Below are positions 7,899 to 18,521 of a stretch of 64,000 nucleotides of DNA, piece after piece. The DNA comes from Cryobacterium cryoconiti (lineage in GTDB: Bacteria > Actinomycetota > Actinomycetes > Actinomycetales > Microbacteriaceae). The translations under genes were made by a program, and so were the position numbers. The stretch's first letter is position 1. Each line of letters starts with the position of its first letter. The DNA lies in NCBI RefSeq assembly GCF_004403065.1, contig NZ_SOHA01000005.1, forward strand, positions 478,352-542,351, given 5' to 3'. Below the pieces are notes generated by a model. The model did not search any database and had not been told where the DNA came from. It was given only the letters and a program-made list of their open reading frames with translations.

Positions 7899-8940
7899 GA
7901 TTATTCGGTCCGCTCGAGATTCTCTGTTGTGTGACGCTGACGGGGGAAGCGAAGGCGGGAGGCCGGGTGCGCACGTGGTCCTCGACCTGGTCGATCAGCC
8001 TTTGTTCGCCCGCAGACAGGTGCTGGCCGGGCTCGAGGAGCATGCTGTCCCGGATCTCGACATAGCGCCGGTACAGGTGGGCGCCGGGGCTCCGCACGAC
8101 GAGAAGGCCGGGCCGGGACAGGTGGCGCTCAATGCTGAGCTCCGGGGACCCGGCCAGGACGCGTTCCCACAGCGGGGTGACCCGCCAGAGCAGCCGCCGG
8201 TCCTGAACCGCGTTCCCGGTGAACCGGATCGAATCGACCGCTGCGGTCAGACTCAATCCGACAGCGAGGCTGATCAGGGCCCCGAGCAACGAAAGCTGAT
8301 ACAGGAACAGGAGCCACCCCGAGAACACGAAGGAACCCAGGGTCAGCGATGCGGCGGCGCTGCCCAGGCTGATCATCGTGTAGACCAGAATCCAGAAGCA
8401 GCCGAACACCAGAGACCCGAGTGCGATCCGCGTGACGGTACGGCGCTGAGTGCGCCGATCGCTCAGGCACGCGACGGCCACCGATACGGAGAAGAAAGCC
8501 ATCGTGATCCAGGTGGACGCGGCGTACAGGGCATAGTCGACCCGTGACAGGAAGGGCTGTCGGATGTCATCTGTCAGGTGCCAGTCGCCGCCGAAGAACA
8601 GAATGGCCTGCACGAGAATTATCGACCCGGCGAACACGGCAGTGGCCCGCATTCGTCGACGAGTCAGTCCGTGGGGTGCGATGGCCTCCTGCACGAGGTT
8701 GCTGACGAGCGCCACGGAGATGATCGCGGTCGCGTGGAAGATGAAGTACGTGACGTGAACGCCGCCGATGAGAGGGTCGATCCGGTAGTACACGACATCC
8801 GGCTGGAGGGTGAGCGTCGTGGCGAGGGCGCTGAGCACCCAGAACAACAATCGGCGCTGTCCACGCACGAAGGAGGGGACACAGACCGCGACAGCGACCC
8901 AGAGGACGACCGACACGGTCACGAGGATGACCTGCATCAC
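7891..8940 (-). CDS. Seven-helix membrane protein, MAB_1171c/DUF6545 type
   Basis: A 349-residue membrane protein. Hydrophobic segments lie near residues 3-22, 29-46, 60-84, 98-118, 134-158, 168-190 and 202-232, followed by a soluble tail of about 110 residues (from DRRLLWRVTPLWERVL onward) that should be cytoplasmic. This layout fits the family called MAB_1171c putative transporter with a DUF6545 tail, widespread in actinomycetes; no transport activity is established as far as I know. It overlaps the peptidase gene by four bases (ATGA) and the regulator gene by eight, so the three form one operon. A sensor or anchoring role is an inference from the setting. Confidence 0.72.
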   Translation of the reverse strand: MMQVILVTVSVVLWVAVAVCVPSFVRGQRRLLFWVLSALATTLTLQPDVVYYRIDPLIGGVHVTYFIFHATAIISVALVSNLVQEAIAPHGLTRRRMRATAVFAGSIILVQAILFFGGDWHLTDDIRQPFLSRVDYALYAASTWITMAFFSVSVAVACLSDRRTQRRTVTRIALGSLVFGCFWILVYTMISLGSAAASLTLGSFVFSGWLLFLYQLSLLGALISLAVGLSLTAAVDSIRFTGNAVQDRRLLWRVTPLWERVLAGSPELSIERHLSRPGLLVVRSPGAHLYRRYVEIRDSMLLEPGQHLSAGEQRLIDQVEDHVRTRPPAFASPVSVTQQRISSGPNNHE

Positions 8941-9494
8941 AGCACCCGCCCGAAGCCGGTGCGTGGGCCGTTGGCCGCGTCTGCGCTGTCGCGCAGCATG
9001 ATCAGGGCCAGCCGGTCACCGATCGCCTCAGCCAGGGCCTCCTGCTCGTCGGTGAAGTTGCTGCGGGACAACGCATAGGCAATGGAATCGAGCGGGATGA
9101 GCGGCGCGAGCATCGCCACCCGTTCCTCCGGTACGAGCACGGTGTCGTGCCGGAGGATCATGTGCCCGAACTCGTGGTTGATGAACTGCTGCCGGTGAAC
9201 CGCCGAGTCGGTCGGTGCATGGTGGATGCGCTCGAAGTTCTCCCCCGCCACCGCGATCCACAGGCCGCAGACGCCGGATTCGAGAAGCCGAGGACTCGCA
9301 GCGCGAATGACGATCGGCTTGCCGCGCAGGCCCTCCATGTGGCGATGGAGTGTCACCGCCGTCAACGGAGAGGGCAGGGCGAGGGCATCCACGAGCTCGC
9401 GCGCCCGCTCCCTGCGTGTTTCGTAACTCAGGCTGGATTCCCCACTCGACGGCGCCAGCACCCCCTTCGGGGGCATGGGGCGAACGTTAGACAT
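8937..9494 (-). CDS. ImmA/IrrE family zinc metallopeptidase
   Basis: A 185-residue protein with H107-E-F-G-H111 followed by MILRH, the HExxH zinc site of ImmA/IrrE peptidases; the acidic helix EALAEAIGDRLAL near residues 152-164 fits the third ligand region. Known members (ImmA of ICEBs1, IrrE/PprI of Deinococcus) cleave a partner XRE-type repressor, so cleavage of the co-encoded EspR-like protein is a testable inference. Two ATG codons are possible: 9494 (MSNVRPMPP, chosen) and 9530 (adds 12 residues). Neither has a clear ribosome-binding site, so a leaderless or short-leader message is possible. First gene of the three-gene operon. Confidence 0.8.
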   Translation of the reverse strand: MSNVRPMPPKGVLAPSSGESSLSYETRRERARELVDALALPSPLTAVTLHRHMEGLRGKPIVIRAASPRLLESGVCGLWIAVAGENFERIHHAPTDSAVHRQQFINHEFGHMILRHDTVLVPEERVAMLAPLIPLDSIAYALSRSNFTDEQEALAEAIGDRLALIMLRDSADAANGPRTGFGRVL

Positions 9495-9535
9495 GTCCAA
9501 CAGGTGATAACGTGAACCCTGATCGAACATGTCTA
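9488..9535. promoter_or_regulatory. Inverted pair of ACATGT palindromes, candidate operator
   Basis: TAGACATGT (9488-9496) and its reverse ACATGTCTA (9527-9535) are 36 bases apart centre to centre. Each core is the palindrome ACATGT, and each overlaps one of the two possible start codons of the peptidase gene. Between them, on the minus strand, TTATCA could be a -10 box. The symmetric pair suggests a dimeric regulator, perhaps the EspR-like protein; unproven. Confidence 0.4.
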
Positions 9536-9716
9536 CGCTACCGGGTCGGGGGACCTGCGCAAGCCAGAAGACGATCGGTCATGCACCATCGCGGAGTATA
9601 CGCGCACAGCCTCATGGGCGGCACCGAAGGGGAACAGGGTGCCGCCCGGGGGCGGTGGGTACGAGCGGCAGGTCCGCGCGATGGGTCCGCTGGTTTCCAG
9701 CCTGCGCCGGGTACGA
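9536..9716. other. Intergenic stretch without a recognisable gene
   Basis: About 180 bases between the peptidase gene and the pyruvate kinase terminator. Open frames exist on both strands but none has a credible protein or ribosome-binding site. I see no RNA gene or attachment site in it. Confidence 0.5.
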
Positions 9717-9757
9717 GAAAGCCCCGCCCTCCGTGATTCACGGATGGCGGGGCTTTT
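9717..9757 (-). terminator. Intrinsic terminator of pyk
   Basis: GCCCCGCCCTCCGTGA pairs with TCACGGATGGCGGGGC around a two-base loop, with AAAG before and CTTTT after, so it has a T tract on either strand. It follows the pyk stop by about a dozen bases. Confidence 0.9.
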
Positions 9758-9768
9758 CCGGGCCGAGG

Positions 9769-11214
9769 CTAGCTCTTGGCGTAGGCCGGGTGAACTTCAT
9801 TGTGGGCATCGCCGACGCGGTGCACACGGATGTCGTTCGTGGAACCGGCGATTCCGGGAGGGGAACCGCTGATGACGACGACCTTGTCACCGAGCTGGGC
9901 CAGACCCTGGCCGAGCAGGATGTCATCGACCTGACCGAACATGGCGTCCGTGTGCGTGACACGGTCGACCAGGTACGTCTGGATGCCCCAGGTGAGGGCC
10001 AGGCGCCGACGGATGCCGGCCTCCGGGGTGAAGGCCAGCATGGGGATCTTCGAGCGCAGACGGGACATCCGTCGGGCCGAGTCACCGGACTCCGTGAAGA
10101 TGCAGAGGAACTTCGCCTCGACGAACTCGGCGACCTCGATGGCGGCGAGGGTGATCGCGCCACCCTGGGTGCGCGGCTTGTTCGTCAGCGGAGCAATGCG
10201 CTCCAGACCGTGGTCCTCGGTCGACGCGACAATGCGCGCCATCGTCTGGACCGTCACGACGGGGTATTCGCCGACGCTGGTCTCGCCACTGAGCATGACC
10301 GCGTCCGCACCGTCGAGCACGGCGTTGGCGACGTCGGACGTCTCCGCGCGAGTCGGGACCGGGCTGTGGATCATGGACTCGAGCATCTGCGTCGCCACGA
10401 TGACCGGCTTGGCCATGCGGCGCGCCAGCTCCACGGCGTGCTTCTGCACGATCGGAACGGCCTCGAGGGGCAGTTCGACACCCAGGTCGCCACGAGCGAC
10501 CATGATGGCGTCGAACGCGTCGACGATTCCCTCAAGGTTCTCGACGGCCTGCGGCTTCTCGATCTTGGCGATCACGGGAACGCGACGGCCTTCTTCTTCC
10601 ATGATTTCGTGCACGCGGGTGATGTCGGCGGCGTCGCGAACGAACGACAGGGCGATCAGGTCCGTGCCGAGGCGGAGGCCCCAGCGCAGGTCTGACTCGT
10701 CCTTCTCGGACAGGGCCGGCACATTCACGGCAACGCCGGGAAGGTTGATGCCCTTGTTGTTCGAGACGGGGCCGGCAACGATGACCGTGGTCGTCACGAC
10801 GGTGTCGTTCGTGGCGACAACCTCGACCTTGACCTTGCCGTCGTCGATCAGCAGGAAGTCGCCCGGCTTGACGTCCTGGGGCAGGCCCTTGTACGTCGTA
10901 CCGGAGATCTCCTTGGTGCCGAGGATTTCTTCCGTGGTGATCTTAAAAATGTCTCCGACGGCCAGGTCGTAAGGGCCGCCCTCGAACTTGCCGAGACGGA
11001 TCTTCGGTCCCTGCAGGTCGACCATGACGGCGACGGCGCGACCGGAATCGTTCGCCGCTTTGCGTACATTCGCATAAACACCCTCGTGGACTTGGTAGTC
11101 CCCATGGCTGAGGTTCATCCGGCAAACGTCGACTCCGGCATCGATGAGGGCTCGGATCTGGTCGTAGCTGGAAGCTGCCGGCCCGAGGGTGGCAACAATT
11201 TTGGCGCGTCTCAT
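9769..11214 (-). CDS. pyk: Pyruvate kinase
   Basis: Last step of glycolysis, phosphoenolpyruvate + ADP to pyruvate + ATP, 481 residues. The N-terminus RRAKIVATLGPA and MNLSHGD are typical of the barrel domain; the active-site signature IAKIEKPQAVENLEG with MVARGDLGVE is intact, the lidded B domain occupies about residues 70-165, and the C-terminal regulatory domain follows from about 350. A GGAG lies ten bases before the ATG. Single gene between its own terminator and gltD. Identification is secure. Confidence 0.97.
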   Translation of the reverse strand: MRRAKIVATLGPAASSYDQIRALIDAGVDVCRMNLSHGDYQVHEGVYANVRKAANDSGRAVAVMVDLQGPKIRLGKFEGGPYDLAVGDIFKITTEEILGTKEISGTTYKGLPQDVKPGDFLLIDDGKVKVEVVATNDTVVTTTVIVAGPVSNNKGINLPGVAVNVPALSEKDESDLRWGLRLGTDLIALSFVRDAADITRVHEIMEEEGRRVPVIAKIEKPQAVENLEGIVDAFDAIMVARGDLGVELPLEAVPIVQKHAVELARRMAKPVIVATQMLESMIHSPVPTRAETSDVANAVLDGADAVMLSGETSVGEYPVVTVQTMARIVASTEDHGLERIAPLTNKPRTQGGAITLAAIEVAEFVEAKFLCIFTESGDSARRMSRLRSKIPMLAFTPEAGIRRRLALTWGIQTYLVDRVTHTDAMFGQVDDILLGQGLAQLGDKVVVISGSPPGIAGSTNDIRVHRVGDAHNEVHPAYAKS

Positions 11215-11324
11215 GCTGAAAAAGCTCCGGTTTCCGCGCTGTATTGGCGCATGTTCACTGTTGATGGGTGGGAGACCACGAGGTGGTGGATCTCTTGGAA
11301 TTGAATCACTGGATCAGCGACCAA

Positions 11325-12782
11325 TCAGATTGCGAAGGCATGATCGGTCGGCTTGACCGGTGCAGGCAGTTGCGTCTCGCCTTCGAGGAATTTGTCGACT
11401 GCTGCCGCGGCAGCACGGCCCTCGGCGATCGCCCAGACGATGAGCGACTGGCCACGGCCGGCATCACCAGCCACAAACACGCCCTCGTGACTGGTCTGGT
11501 AATTAACGTCACGCTCGACATTACTCCGCCCATCGACCGGCACGTGCAGCTGTTCGGTCAGCTCGCGCGACTCGGGGCCGGTGAAACCCATGGCCAGGAG
11601 CACCAGGTCCGCGGGGATCTCCCGCTCCGTGCCTGCCTTCGGCACGCGGCGTCCGTCCAGGAACTCGGTTTCCGCCACGCGAATGGCGCGCACCTCGCCG
11701 GCCTCGTTGGCCAGGAATTCGACCGTCGACACCAGGAATTCCCGGTTGCCACCCTCCTCGTGGGCGCTCGACACCTCGAACAGGGTGGGTGACAACGGCC
11801 AGGGCTGGTGCTCGGGTCGTTCGGTTCCGGGCTGACGCCCGATGGCGAGATTGGTGACGGATGCCGCGGACTGGCGGTGCGCCGTTCCGATGCAGTCCGC
11901 GCCGGTGTCGCCGCCGCCGAGCACGACCACGTGCTTGCCCTCCGCGGTGATCTGCTGGTCCACCGTGTCGCCGGCCCCGACCCTGTTCTGCTGCACCAGG
12001 TATTCCATGGCGAAGTGCACGCCGGGCAGGTCACGCCCGGGGATAGGCAGGTCGCGGGGAACCATGGCGCCCGTGGCGACCACAACGGCGTCGTAGCGGG
12101 CCCGGAGGTCGTCCCAGGTGATGTCCTCACCGATCGTGACGCCCGCCCGGAAGCGGGTGCCCTCGGCGGTCATCTGGGCCAGCCGGGTCTCGAGGTGCTT
12201 CTTCTCCATCTTGAAGTCGGGGATGCCGTAACGCAGCAGTCCGCCGATCCGGTCGTCCCGTTCAAAGACGGCGACCGTGTGACCGGCCCGGGTGAGCTGC
12301 TGGGCGGCAGCGAGGCCGGCCGGCCCCGAGCCGACCACGGCGACGGTCTTGCCGGTCAGGCGCCCCGGGGGCTGGGGCTGCACCCATCCGTTGGCGAACG
12401 CCTGGTCGATGATCGAGACCTCGACCTGTTTGATGGTGACCGCCGGCTGGCTGATGCCGAGCACGCAGGCCGATTCGCACGGCGCCGGGCACAGACGGCC
12501 GGTGAACTCCGGGAAGTTGTTGGTGGAGTGCAGCCGTTCGATCGCCTGCCGCCCTTCGCCGCGCCAGGTGAGGTCATTCCATTCCGGGATGATGTTGCCC
12601 AGAGGGCAACCCTGCTGGCAGAACGGCACACCGCAGTCCATGCAGCGGCCGGCCTGGCGCTTCAGCATGGCGGAGTCGCGCTGTTCGTAGACCTCTTTCC
12701 AGTCCATCAGGCGCACGGACACGGGACGGCGGGGCGGGAGCTCCCGCTCCGTCGTCTTCAGGAATCCCTTCGGATCAGCCAT
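11325..12782 (-). CDS. gltD: Glutamate synthase (NADPH) small subunit
   Basis: The 485-residue beta subunit of GOGAT passes electrons from NADPH to the large subunit for glutamine + 2-oxoglutarate to two glutamates. The N-terminus holds the ferredoxin-like cysteine cluster [17 protein letters not shown]; then the FAD site [15 protein letters not shown] and the NADPH site [14 protein letters not shown]. The frame is open further upstream to 13097, but the ATG at 12782 ([16 protein letters not shown]) gives the family's normal N-terminus and overlaps the gltB stop by eight bases (ATGGCTGA), showing translational coupling. Confidence 0.96.
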   Translation of the reverse strand: MADPKGFLKTTERELPPRRPVSVRLMDWKEVYEQRDSAMLKRQAGRCMDCGVPFCQQGCPLGNIIPEWNDLTWRGEGRQAIERLHSTNNFPEFTGRLCPAPCESACVLGISQPAVTIKQVEVSIIDQAFANGWVQPQPPGRLTGKTVAVVGSGPAGLAAAQQLTRAGHTVAVFERDDRIGGLLRYGIPDFKMEKKHLETRLAQMTAEGTRFRAGVTIGEDITWDDLRARYDAVVVATGAMVPRDLPIPGRDLPGVHFAMEYLVQQNRVGAGDTVDQQITAEGKHVVVLGGGDTGADCIGTAHRQSAASVTNLAIGRQPGTERPEHQPWPLSPTLFEVSSAHEEGGNREFLVSTVEFLANEAGEVRAIRVAETEFLDGRRVPKAGTEREIPADLVLLAMGFTGPESRELTEQLHVPVDGRSNVERDVNYQTSHEGVFVAGDAGRGQSLIVWAIAEGRAAAAAVDKFLEGETQLPAPVKPTDHAFAI

Positions 12783-15700
12783 TGGTTGCCTCCAAGATGC
12801 GGTTCCAGACGACGACGCCGTCGGGGTCGAGCCCCTCCGTGACGGCGGTCTGCCTGGTTGCCAGGACGGCCGCGTAGTCGCGCGGCAGTACCTTGACGAA
12901 AGTGGACATGGTGGTGTCGAGATCGTCCAGCAGCCGGGCCGCCAGGGCGGACTCGGTCTGGTCCCGATGCTGTTCGAGCAGGTCGCGCACGATCTCGCGA
13001 TCCGCGCTGCCGAGCGGCAGCAGCGTGAGCTCGCCGGAATCGAGGGCCTGACGGTTGACGTTCTCGGTGGTGAGCCCGTAGACGTAGGCGGTTCCACCCG
13101 ACATGCCGGCCCCGAGGTTGCGCCCGGTGCCGCCCAGGATGACAGCCAGTCCCCCGGTCATGTACTCGAGGGCGTGGTCGCCGACACCCTCCACCACGGC
13201 AGTGGCGCCGGAGTTGCGCACCAGGAAGCGTTCGCCCACGATGCCGCGGATGAACATGCTGCCCTGCGTGGCGCCGTATCCGATCACGTTGCCGGCGATC
13301 ACGTTCTGCTCCGCCTTGAACAGGCTGCCTCGGTCGGGTCGCACGGTGATCTGGCCACCCGAGAGCCCCTTGCCGACATAGTCGTTGGAGTCGCCCTCCA
13401 GCCGCAGGATGATCCCGCTGGGCAGGAACGCGCCGAAGGACTGGCCGGCGCTTCCCGTGAGGGTGACGTCGATGGAGCCGGACGGCAGGCCGTTCTCGCC
13501 GTGACGAACGGTGACCTCGTGCCCGAGCATGGTGCCCACGGCGCGTTCGGTGTTGCGGATGGGCAGCGACATGGTGATCTGGCCACCGTGCTCCAGAACA
13601 CTGGCGCTCTGGCGGATCAGTTCGTTGTCGAAGTGAAGGTCGAGCTCGTGTTCCTGCGCCCGCCCGGATTGACGGGGTTCGCCCGCGGAGAAGTCCGGGC
13701 CGACCAGGATCGGCGACAGGTCGAGGCCTGAGGCCTTCCAGTGAGTCAGGGCACCGTTGACGTCGAGCACCTCGCGGTGGCCGATGGCCTCCTCCAGGCT
13801 GCGGAACCCGAGTTCAGCGAGATATTCGCGCACCTCCTGGGCGATGAACTCGAAGAAGTTGACCACGTGCTCGGCCTTGCCCGTGAAGCGCTTGCGCAGT
13901 TCGGGGTTCTGCGTGGCCACGCCGACCGGGCAGGTGTCCAGATGGCAGACCCGCATCATGACGCAGCCCTCAACGATCAGCGGAGCCGTGGCGAAACCGA
14001 ACTCCTCCGCGCCGAGCAGGGCGCCGATGATGACGTCGCGACCGGTCTTCAACTGGCCGTCGACCTGCAGCACGACGCGGTCCCGCATCCCGTTCAGCAT
14101 CAGGGTCTGCTGGGTCTCGGCCAGGCCGAGCTCCCAGGGTGTGCCGGCGTGTTTGAGGGAGTTCAGCGGGCTGGCCCCCGTTCCGCCGTCATGGCCGGAG
14201 ATCAGGATCACGTCGGACAGCGCCTTGGCCACGCCCGCGGCCACCGCGCCGATCCCCGACTGGCTGACGAGCTTGGTGTGGATGCGCGCGGACGGGTTCG
14301 CCCGCTTCAGGTCGAAGATCAGCTGTTTGAGATCTTCGATCGAGTAGATGTCGTGGTGCGGGGGCGGCGAGATCAGGCCGACGCCGGCGGTTGCGTGCCG
14401 GGTGCGCGCGATCCACGGGTAGACCTTGGTGGGCGGCAGCTGGCCGCCCTCGCCGGGCTTGGCACCCTGGGCAAGTTTGATCTGGATGTCGTCGGCGTGC
14501 GACAGGTACATGCTGGTCACGCCGAACCGTCCGGATGCGACCTGCTTGACCGCGCTGCGCCGCTCCGGGTCGAGCAGACGGTCGAGGTCCTCGCCGCCCT
14601 CACCGGTGTTGGACTTGCCTCCGAGGCGGTTCATCGCGATCGCAAGGGTTTCGTGCGCTTCGGCGGAGATGGAACCATAGCTCATCGCGCCCGTCGCGAA
14701 CCGCTTCACAATGGCGGAGACCGGTTCGACCTCGTCCAGCGGAACGGGGTGCCGCTTGCCGCTGGTGAAGGTGAACATACCGCGCAGGGTCATCAGGCTC
14801 GACGCCTGGTCGTCGACGAGCTTGGTGTACTCCCGGAAGATGTCGTACCGACGGGTGCGGGTGGAGTGCTGCAGCCGGAAGATGGTGTCCGGGTTGAACA
14901 GGTGCGGTGAGCCGTCGCGGCGCCACTGGTATTCCCCGCCGGTGGCCAGACGCTCGTGGGCGGTGACCGCCGCATCCTCCGGGTAGGCGGCCCGATGGCG
15001 GGCCTCGTTCTCGGTCGCGATGACATCGATGCCGACACCGCCGAGCTTGCTGGTCGTGCCCGTGAAGTACTGGTCGACGAATTCCTGGCTCAGGCCCACA
15101 GCTTCGAAGGTCTGCGCGCCCGCATAGGAGGAGACGGTCGAGATGCCCATCTTGGACATGATCTTGAGCACGCCCTTGCCGAGGGCCTTGATCACGTTGT
15201 GCACGGCCTGTTCCGGGGTGCCGGTCGTGATGTAGCCGCTGCGCACCAGGTCCTCGCAGGTCTCCATCGCGAGGTACGGGTTGACGGCGGAGGCGCCGTA
15301 GCCGATCAGCAGCGCGACGTGGTGAACCTCCCGCACGTCGCCGGCCTCGACTACGATTCCGACCTTCATCCGGTTCTCGGTGCGGATCAGGTGGTGATGC
15401 ACCGCGGCGATCATCAGCAGCGACGGGATGGGCGCCAGGTCTTTGTTGGAGTCCCGGTCGGACAGGACGAGGAACATCGCGCCGTCCTCGATGGCCGCGT
15501 CGGCCTCGGCGCACATCGCGGTGATGCGCGCCGCGAGGGCGTCCGGCCCGTCTTCGAACCGGTAGAGACCACGGATGGTCGTCGTGGTGCGGCTGCCGGG
15601 CGCGGTGTCGATGTGCTGGATCTTGGCCAGCTCGTCATTGTCGATCACGGGGAAGTCGAGCACGACCTGACGGGCGTGCTCGGGGCCTACCGAGAGCAGG

Positions 15701-17352
15701 TTGCGCTCCGGGCCGAGCCCGAGCTTGAGCGAGGTGACGACCTCCTCGCGGATCGAGTCGAGCGGCGGGTTCGTCACCTGGGCGAACTGCTGGGTGAAAT
15801 AGTCGAACAGCAGCCGGGGACGTTCGCTGAGCACGGCGATGGGTGTGTCGGACCCCATGGCGCCGAGCGGTTCCCCGCCGAGGCGCGCCATCGGCGCGAG
15901 CAGGATCCGCACCTCTTCTTCGGTGTAGCCGAATGTGCGCTGGCGACGAACCACGGATGCCGGCGGGTGCACGATGTGCTCCCGGTCGGGCAGGTCCTTG
16001 AGGTTGATCCGGCCGGCGTCCAGCCAGGTTCCCCACGGCTCGCTGGCGGCAAGGTCGGCCTTGATCTCATCGTCTTCGATCAGGCGGCCGGCGACGGTGT
16101 CGACGAGGAACATCTTGCCGGGGCGCAGGCGGCCCTTGCGCACGACGCGACTGGGGTCGATGTCGAGCACGCCGATCTCGCTGGCGAGCACGACGAGGCC
16201 GTCGTCGGTGATGAGGTAGCGGCCGGGACGCAGACCGTTGCGGTCGAGGGTGGCACCGACAAGGGAACCGTCCGTGAACACGATCGCGGCCGGACCGTCC
16301 CACGGCTCCATCAACATGGAGTGGTACTCGTAGAACGCCCGTCGCTCCTCGTCGAGGTCGGTCTGGTTCTCCCAGGCCTCGGGCACCATCATCATGACGG
16401 CGTGCGGGAGGGAGCGCCCGGACAGGCTGAGCAGCTCGACCACCTCGTCGAAGGACGCCGAGTCGCTGCCGCCGGGGGTCACGATGGGCAGGAGCGGGTT
16501 CAGGTCCCCGAGCAGCTCGGATTCGAGTTGGGACTGGCGGGCCTGCATCCAGTTGCGGTTTCCCTGCACCGTGTTGATCTCACCGTTGTGGGCGATCATG
16601 CGGAACGGCTGGGCGAGCGGCCAGGACGGGAAGGTGTTGGTGGAGTAGCGGGAGTGAACGAGTGCGAGCTTCGAGACGAAGAGCGGGTCGGACAGGTCAG
16701 GGTAGAACGGCTCCAGCTGCAGCGTCGTCACCATGCCCTTGTAGACCATGGTGCGGCAGGACAGCGAGGCGAAGTAGATCGCCAGCTCCCGTTCGGCCCG
16801 CTTGCGCAGCCGCAGGGCCTGGCGGTCGAGGGCGATGTCGCCGAGCGTCTGACCGTCCTCGGTCGTGCGGCTGCTCTGCACGAAAAGCTGCTGGATGGCC
16901 GGCATGGCCGCGCGGGCGAGGTTGCCTACCTCGTCGGGGCGCACGGGGACCTCGCGCCAGCCCAGGACCACCAAACCCTCGTCCTGGGCGATCCGGTTGA
17001 TCTGGCGCTTGATGGCGCTCCGGGCGGTGGGATCGGTGGGCAGGAACACGTTGCCGACGGCGTACCGGCCCATCTCGGGCAGAGCGAACTCGGTCACCGT
17101 CCGCAGGAATTCGTCCGGGATCTGTGTGATGATTCCCGCGCCGTCGCCGGTACCGGCATCCGAGCCGACCGCACCACGGTGCTCGAGGTTGCGCAGCGCA
17201 TCGAGTGCGAGCGTGATGATGTCATGCCCGGCGGTGCCGCGCAGGGTGGCGACCATGGCCAGGCCACAGGCGTCCCGTTCGTCGGCCGGGTTGTAGAGGC
17301 CCTGCGGCTTCGGCACGCTGCTGAAGCGCGAGAAGAGGGGTGTTTGCGGCAT
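12775..17352 (-). CDS. gltB: Glutamate synthase large subunit
   Basis: Catalytic alpha subunit of GOGAT, 1525 residues. Domains in order: class II glutamine amidotransferase with the mature N-terminal cysteine predicted at Cys29 ([13 protein letters not shown]), which requires removal of a 28-residue propeptide; a central domain; the FMN-binding synthase barrel ([25 protein letters not shown]); the 3Fe-4S cysteines at [15 protein letters not shown]; and the C-terminal GXGXG beta-helix ([14 protein letters not shown]). The frame opens at 17433, but the ATG at 17352 ([10 protein letters not shown]) has GAGGA eight bases before it. Cotranscribed with gltD. Confidence 0.96.
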   Translation of the reverse strand: MPQTPLFSRFSSVPKPQGLYNPADERDACGLAMVATLRGTAGHDIITLALDALRNLEHRGAVGSDAGTGDGAGIITQIPDEFLRTVTEFALPEMGRYAVGNVFLPTDPTARSAIKRQINRIAQDEGLVVLGWREVPVRPDEVGNLARAAMPAIQQLFVQSSRTTEDGQTLGDIALDRQALRLRKRAERELAIYFASLSCRTMVYKGMVTTLQLEPFYPDLSDPLFVSKLALVHSRYSTNTFPSWPLAQPFRMIAHNGEINTVQGNRNWMQARQSQLESELLGDLNPLLPIVTPGGSDSASFDEVVELLSLSGRSLPHAVMMMVPEAWENQTDLDEERRAFYEYHSMLMEPWDGPAAIVFTDGSLVGATLDRNGLRPGRYLITDDGLVVLASEIGVLDIDPSRVVRKGRLRPGKMFLVDTVAGRLIEDDEIKADLAASEPWGTWLDAGRINLKDLPDREHIVHPPASVVRRQRTFGYTEEEVRILLAPMARLGGEPLGAMGSDTPIAVLSERPRLLFDYFTQQFAQVTNPPLDSIREEVVTSLKLGLGPERNLLSVGPEHARQVVLDFPVIDNDELAKIQHIDTAPGSRTTTTIRGLYRFEDGPDALAARITAMCAEADAAIEDGAMFLVLSDRDSNKDLAPIPSLLMIAAVHHHLIRTENRMKVGIVVEAGDVREVHHVALLIGYGASAVNPYLAMETCEDLVRSGYITTGTPEQAVHNVIKALGKGVLKIMSKMGISTVSSYAGAQTFEAVGLSQEFVDQYFTGTTSKLGGVGIDVIATENEARHRAAYPEDAAVTAHERLATGGEYQWRRDGSPHLFNPDTIFRLQHSTRTRRYDIFREYTKLVDDQASSLMTLRGMFTFTSGKRHPVPLDEVEPVSAIVKRFATGAMSYGSISAEAHETLAIAMNRLGGKSNTGEGGEDLDRLLDPERRSAVKQVASGRFGVTSMYLSHADDIQIKLAQGAKPGEGGQLPPTKVYPWIARTRHATAGVGLISPPPHHDIYSIEDLKQLIFDLKRANPSARIHTKLVSQSGIGAVAAGVAKALSDVILISGHDGGTGASPLNSLKHAGTPWELGLAETQQTLMLNGMRDRVVLQVDGQLKTGRDVIIGALLGAEEFGFATAPLIVEGCVMMRVCHLDTCPVGVATQNPELRKRFTGKAEHVVNFFEFIAQEVREYLAELGFRSLEEAIGHREVLDVNGALTHWKASGLDLSPILVGPDFSAGEPRQSGRAQEHELDLHFDNELIRQSASVLEHGGQITMSLPIRNTERAVGTMLGHEVTVRHGENGLPSGSIDVTLTGSAGQSFGAFLPSGIILRLEGDSNDYVGKGLSGGQITVRPDRGSLFKAEQNVIAGNVIGYGATQGSMFIRGIVGERFLVRNSGATAVVEGVGDHALEYMTGGLAVILGGTGRNLGAGMSGGTAYVYGLTTENVNRQALDSGELTLLPLGSADREIVRDLLEQHRDQTESALAARLLDDLDTTMSTFVKVLPRDYAAVLATRQTAVTEGLDPDGVVVWNRILEATNG

Positions 17353-17475
17353 TGGACCGTCCTCACGAAAGTAACTGGCAAGTGGGGACAACGCTGGCCC
17401 GCTCAGGTAGACATTTGCGCGGCGGCCCGTCATACCGGGTCACAAGCCGTGGAACAGGTTGAAGGTTACCTGAGC

Positions 17476-18471
17476 CTAGAGGCGCGAGTTGCTGGTGCTT
17501 GTGGCTGCAACGTTGTTCTCATCGGCGGGTGGCACGGCGTCATCACCGTGATTCGCCGGGTCCGAATCAAACTCTTCAGATTCTACCTCAGGGTCGAGGC
17601 CCTTCCACTCGCGGCCCGGTACGTACACGCTCACCGGGAGCCCGGTGTGGCGACGACTCTGCACCACGATGAGGATGATCCCGATCAGGATTGCCGCATA
17701 GGCAGCCCACACGTTGGTGCGGATGCCGAAGAACATCTCGCTCGGGTCGACCCGGATCGACTCGAAGAAGCTGCGGCCGAGGCCATACCAGATCAGGTAC
17801 ACGCCGAAGGCCTTGCCCCAGTGCAACGCAACCTTGCGTTCGATCGCGAGGATCAGGACGACGCCGACCACGTTCCAGATCATCTCGTACAGGAAGGTGG
17901 GGTGGAACAGTGTCTCCGGGGGCAGGCCGATCGGGAAAGCGGGGTTGGCGGCCGAGATCTCCAGGCCCCAGGGCAGGTCGGTGGGAAGACCGAAAAGCTC
18001 CTCGTTGAACCAGTTGCCAAGTCGCCCCATGGCCTGCGCCACGAGCATTCCAGGCGCAAGGGCGTCGGCGAAGGCCCAGAAACGGATGCCGGACATCCGG
18101 CAGCCGATGTACGCGCCGACGGCACCGCCCAGAAGAGCACCGAAGATGGCGTTGCCGCCCTCCCAGATCGCGAAGACGTCCCACAGGTTGGCACCGTCGT
18201 AGAAGTAGTCCCCAGGGTGGGTGAGCACATGGTAGATGCGGGCGCCGACGATCCCGAGCGGAACGGCCCAGAGGATGATGTCGAGCACCACGCCCGGCTC
18301 GCCGCCCTGCTTCGTCAGCCGGCGGGAGGTCATGACGGTGGCGGCGATGATCCCGGCCAGGATGCAGAGGGCATAGGCGTGGATGGTGAACGGGCCGAGG
18401 GTGAAGGAGCTCCATTCGGGGCTCGGGCTCGGGAGGCTCAGAAGAACAGACACCTGGGGACTACCTTTCAT
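17476..18471 (-). CDS. lgt: Prolipoprotein diacylglyceryl transferase
   Basis: Inner-membrane enzyme that attaches diacylglycerol to the lipobox cysteine of prolipoproteins, about 331 residues. Multiple membrane segments are visible, and the Lgt signature GRLGNWFNEELFG is intact, as are FHPTFLYEMIWN and the conserved YLIWYGLGRSFFE near the end. The charged, acidic tail of about 45 residues is typical of actinomycetes. The start is uncertain: ATG at 18486 or 18471, or GTG a few codons in. It sits directly downstream of trpA, an order common in this phylum. Confidence 0.95.
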   Translation of the reverse strand: MKGSPQVSVLLSLPSPSPEWSSFTLGPFTIHAYALCILAGIIAATVMTSRRLTKQGGEPGVVLDIILWAVPLGIVGARIYHVLTHPGDYFYDGANLWDVFAIWEGGNAIFGALLGGAVGAYIGCRMSGIRFWAFADALAPGMLVAQAMGRLGNWFNEELFGLPTDLPWGLEISAANPAFPIGLPPETLFHPTFLYEMIWNVVGVVLILAIERKVALHWGKAFGVYLIWYGLGRSFFESIRVDPSEMFFGIRTNVWAAYAAILIGIILIVVQSRRHTGLPVSVYVPGREWKGLDPEVESEEFDSDPANHGDDAVPPADENNVAATSTSNSRL

Positions 18472-18521
18472 CGTGACGCCGGACACTCTGCAGTGGCCGA
18501 GACCGCCTCGGTCAACTTACC

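Noticed and set aside
7257-9770. Integrative element at the tRNA-Leu gene
   Set aside because: No integrase gene and no duplicated tRNA 3' end were found near 9.5-9.7 kb, though the ImmA/IrrE gene invites the idea.
11260-11300. ACCAC-GAG-GTGGT stem between gltD and pyk as a terminator
   Set aside because: Short stem and no T tract on the minus strand; too weak to call.
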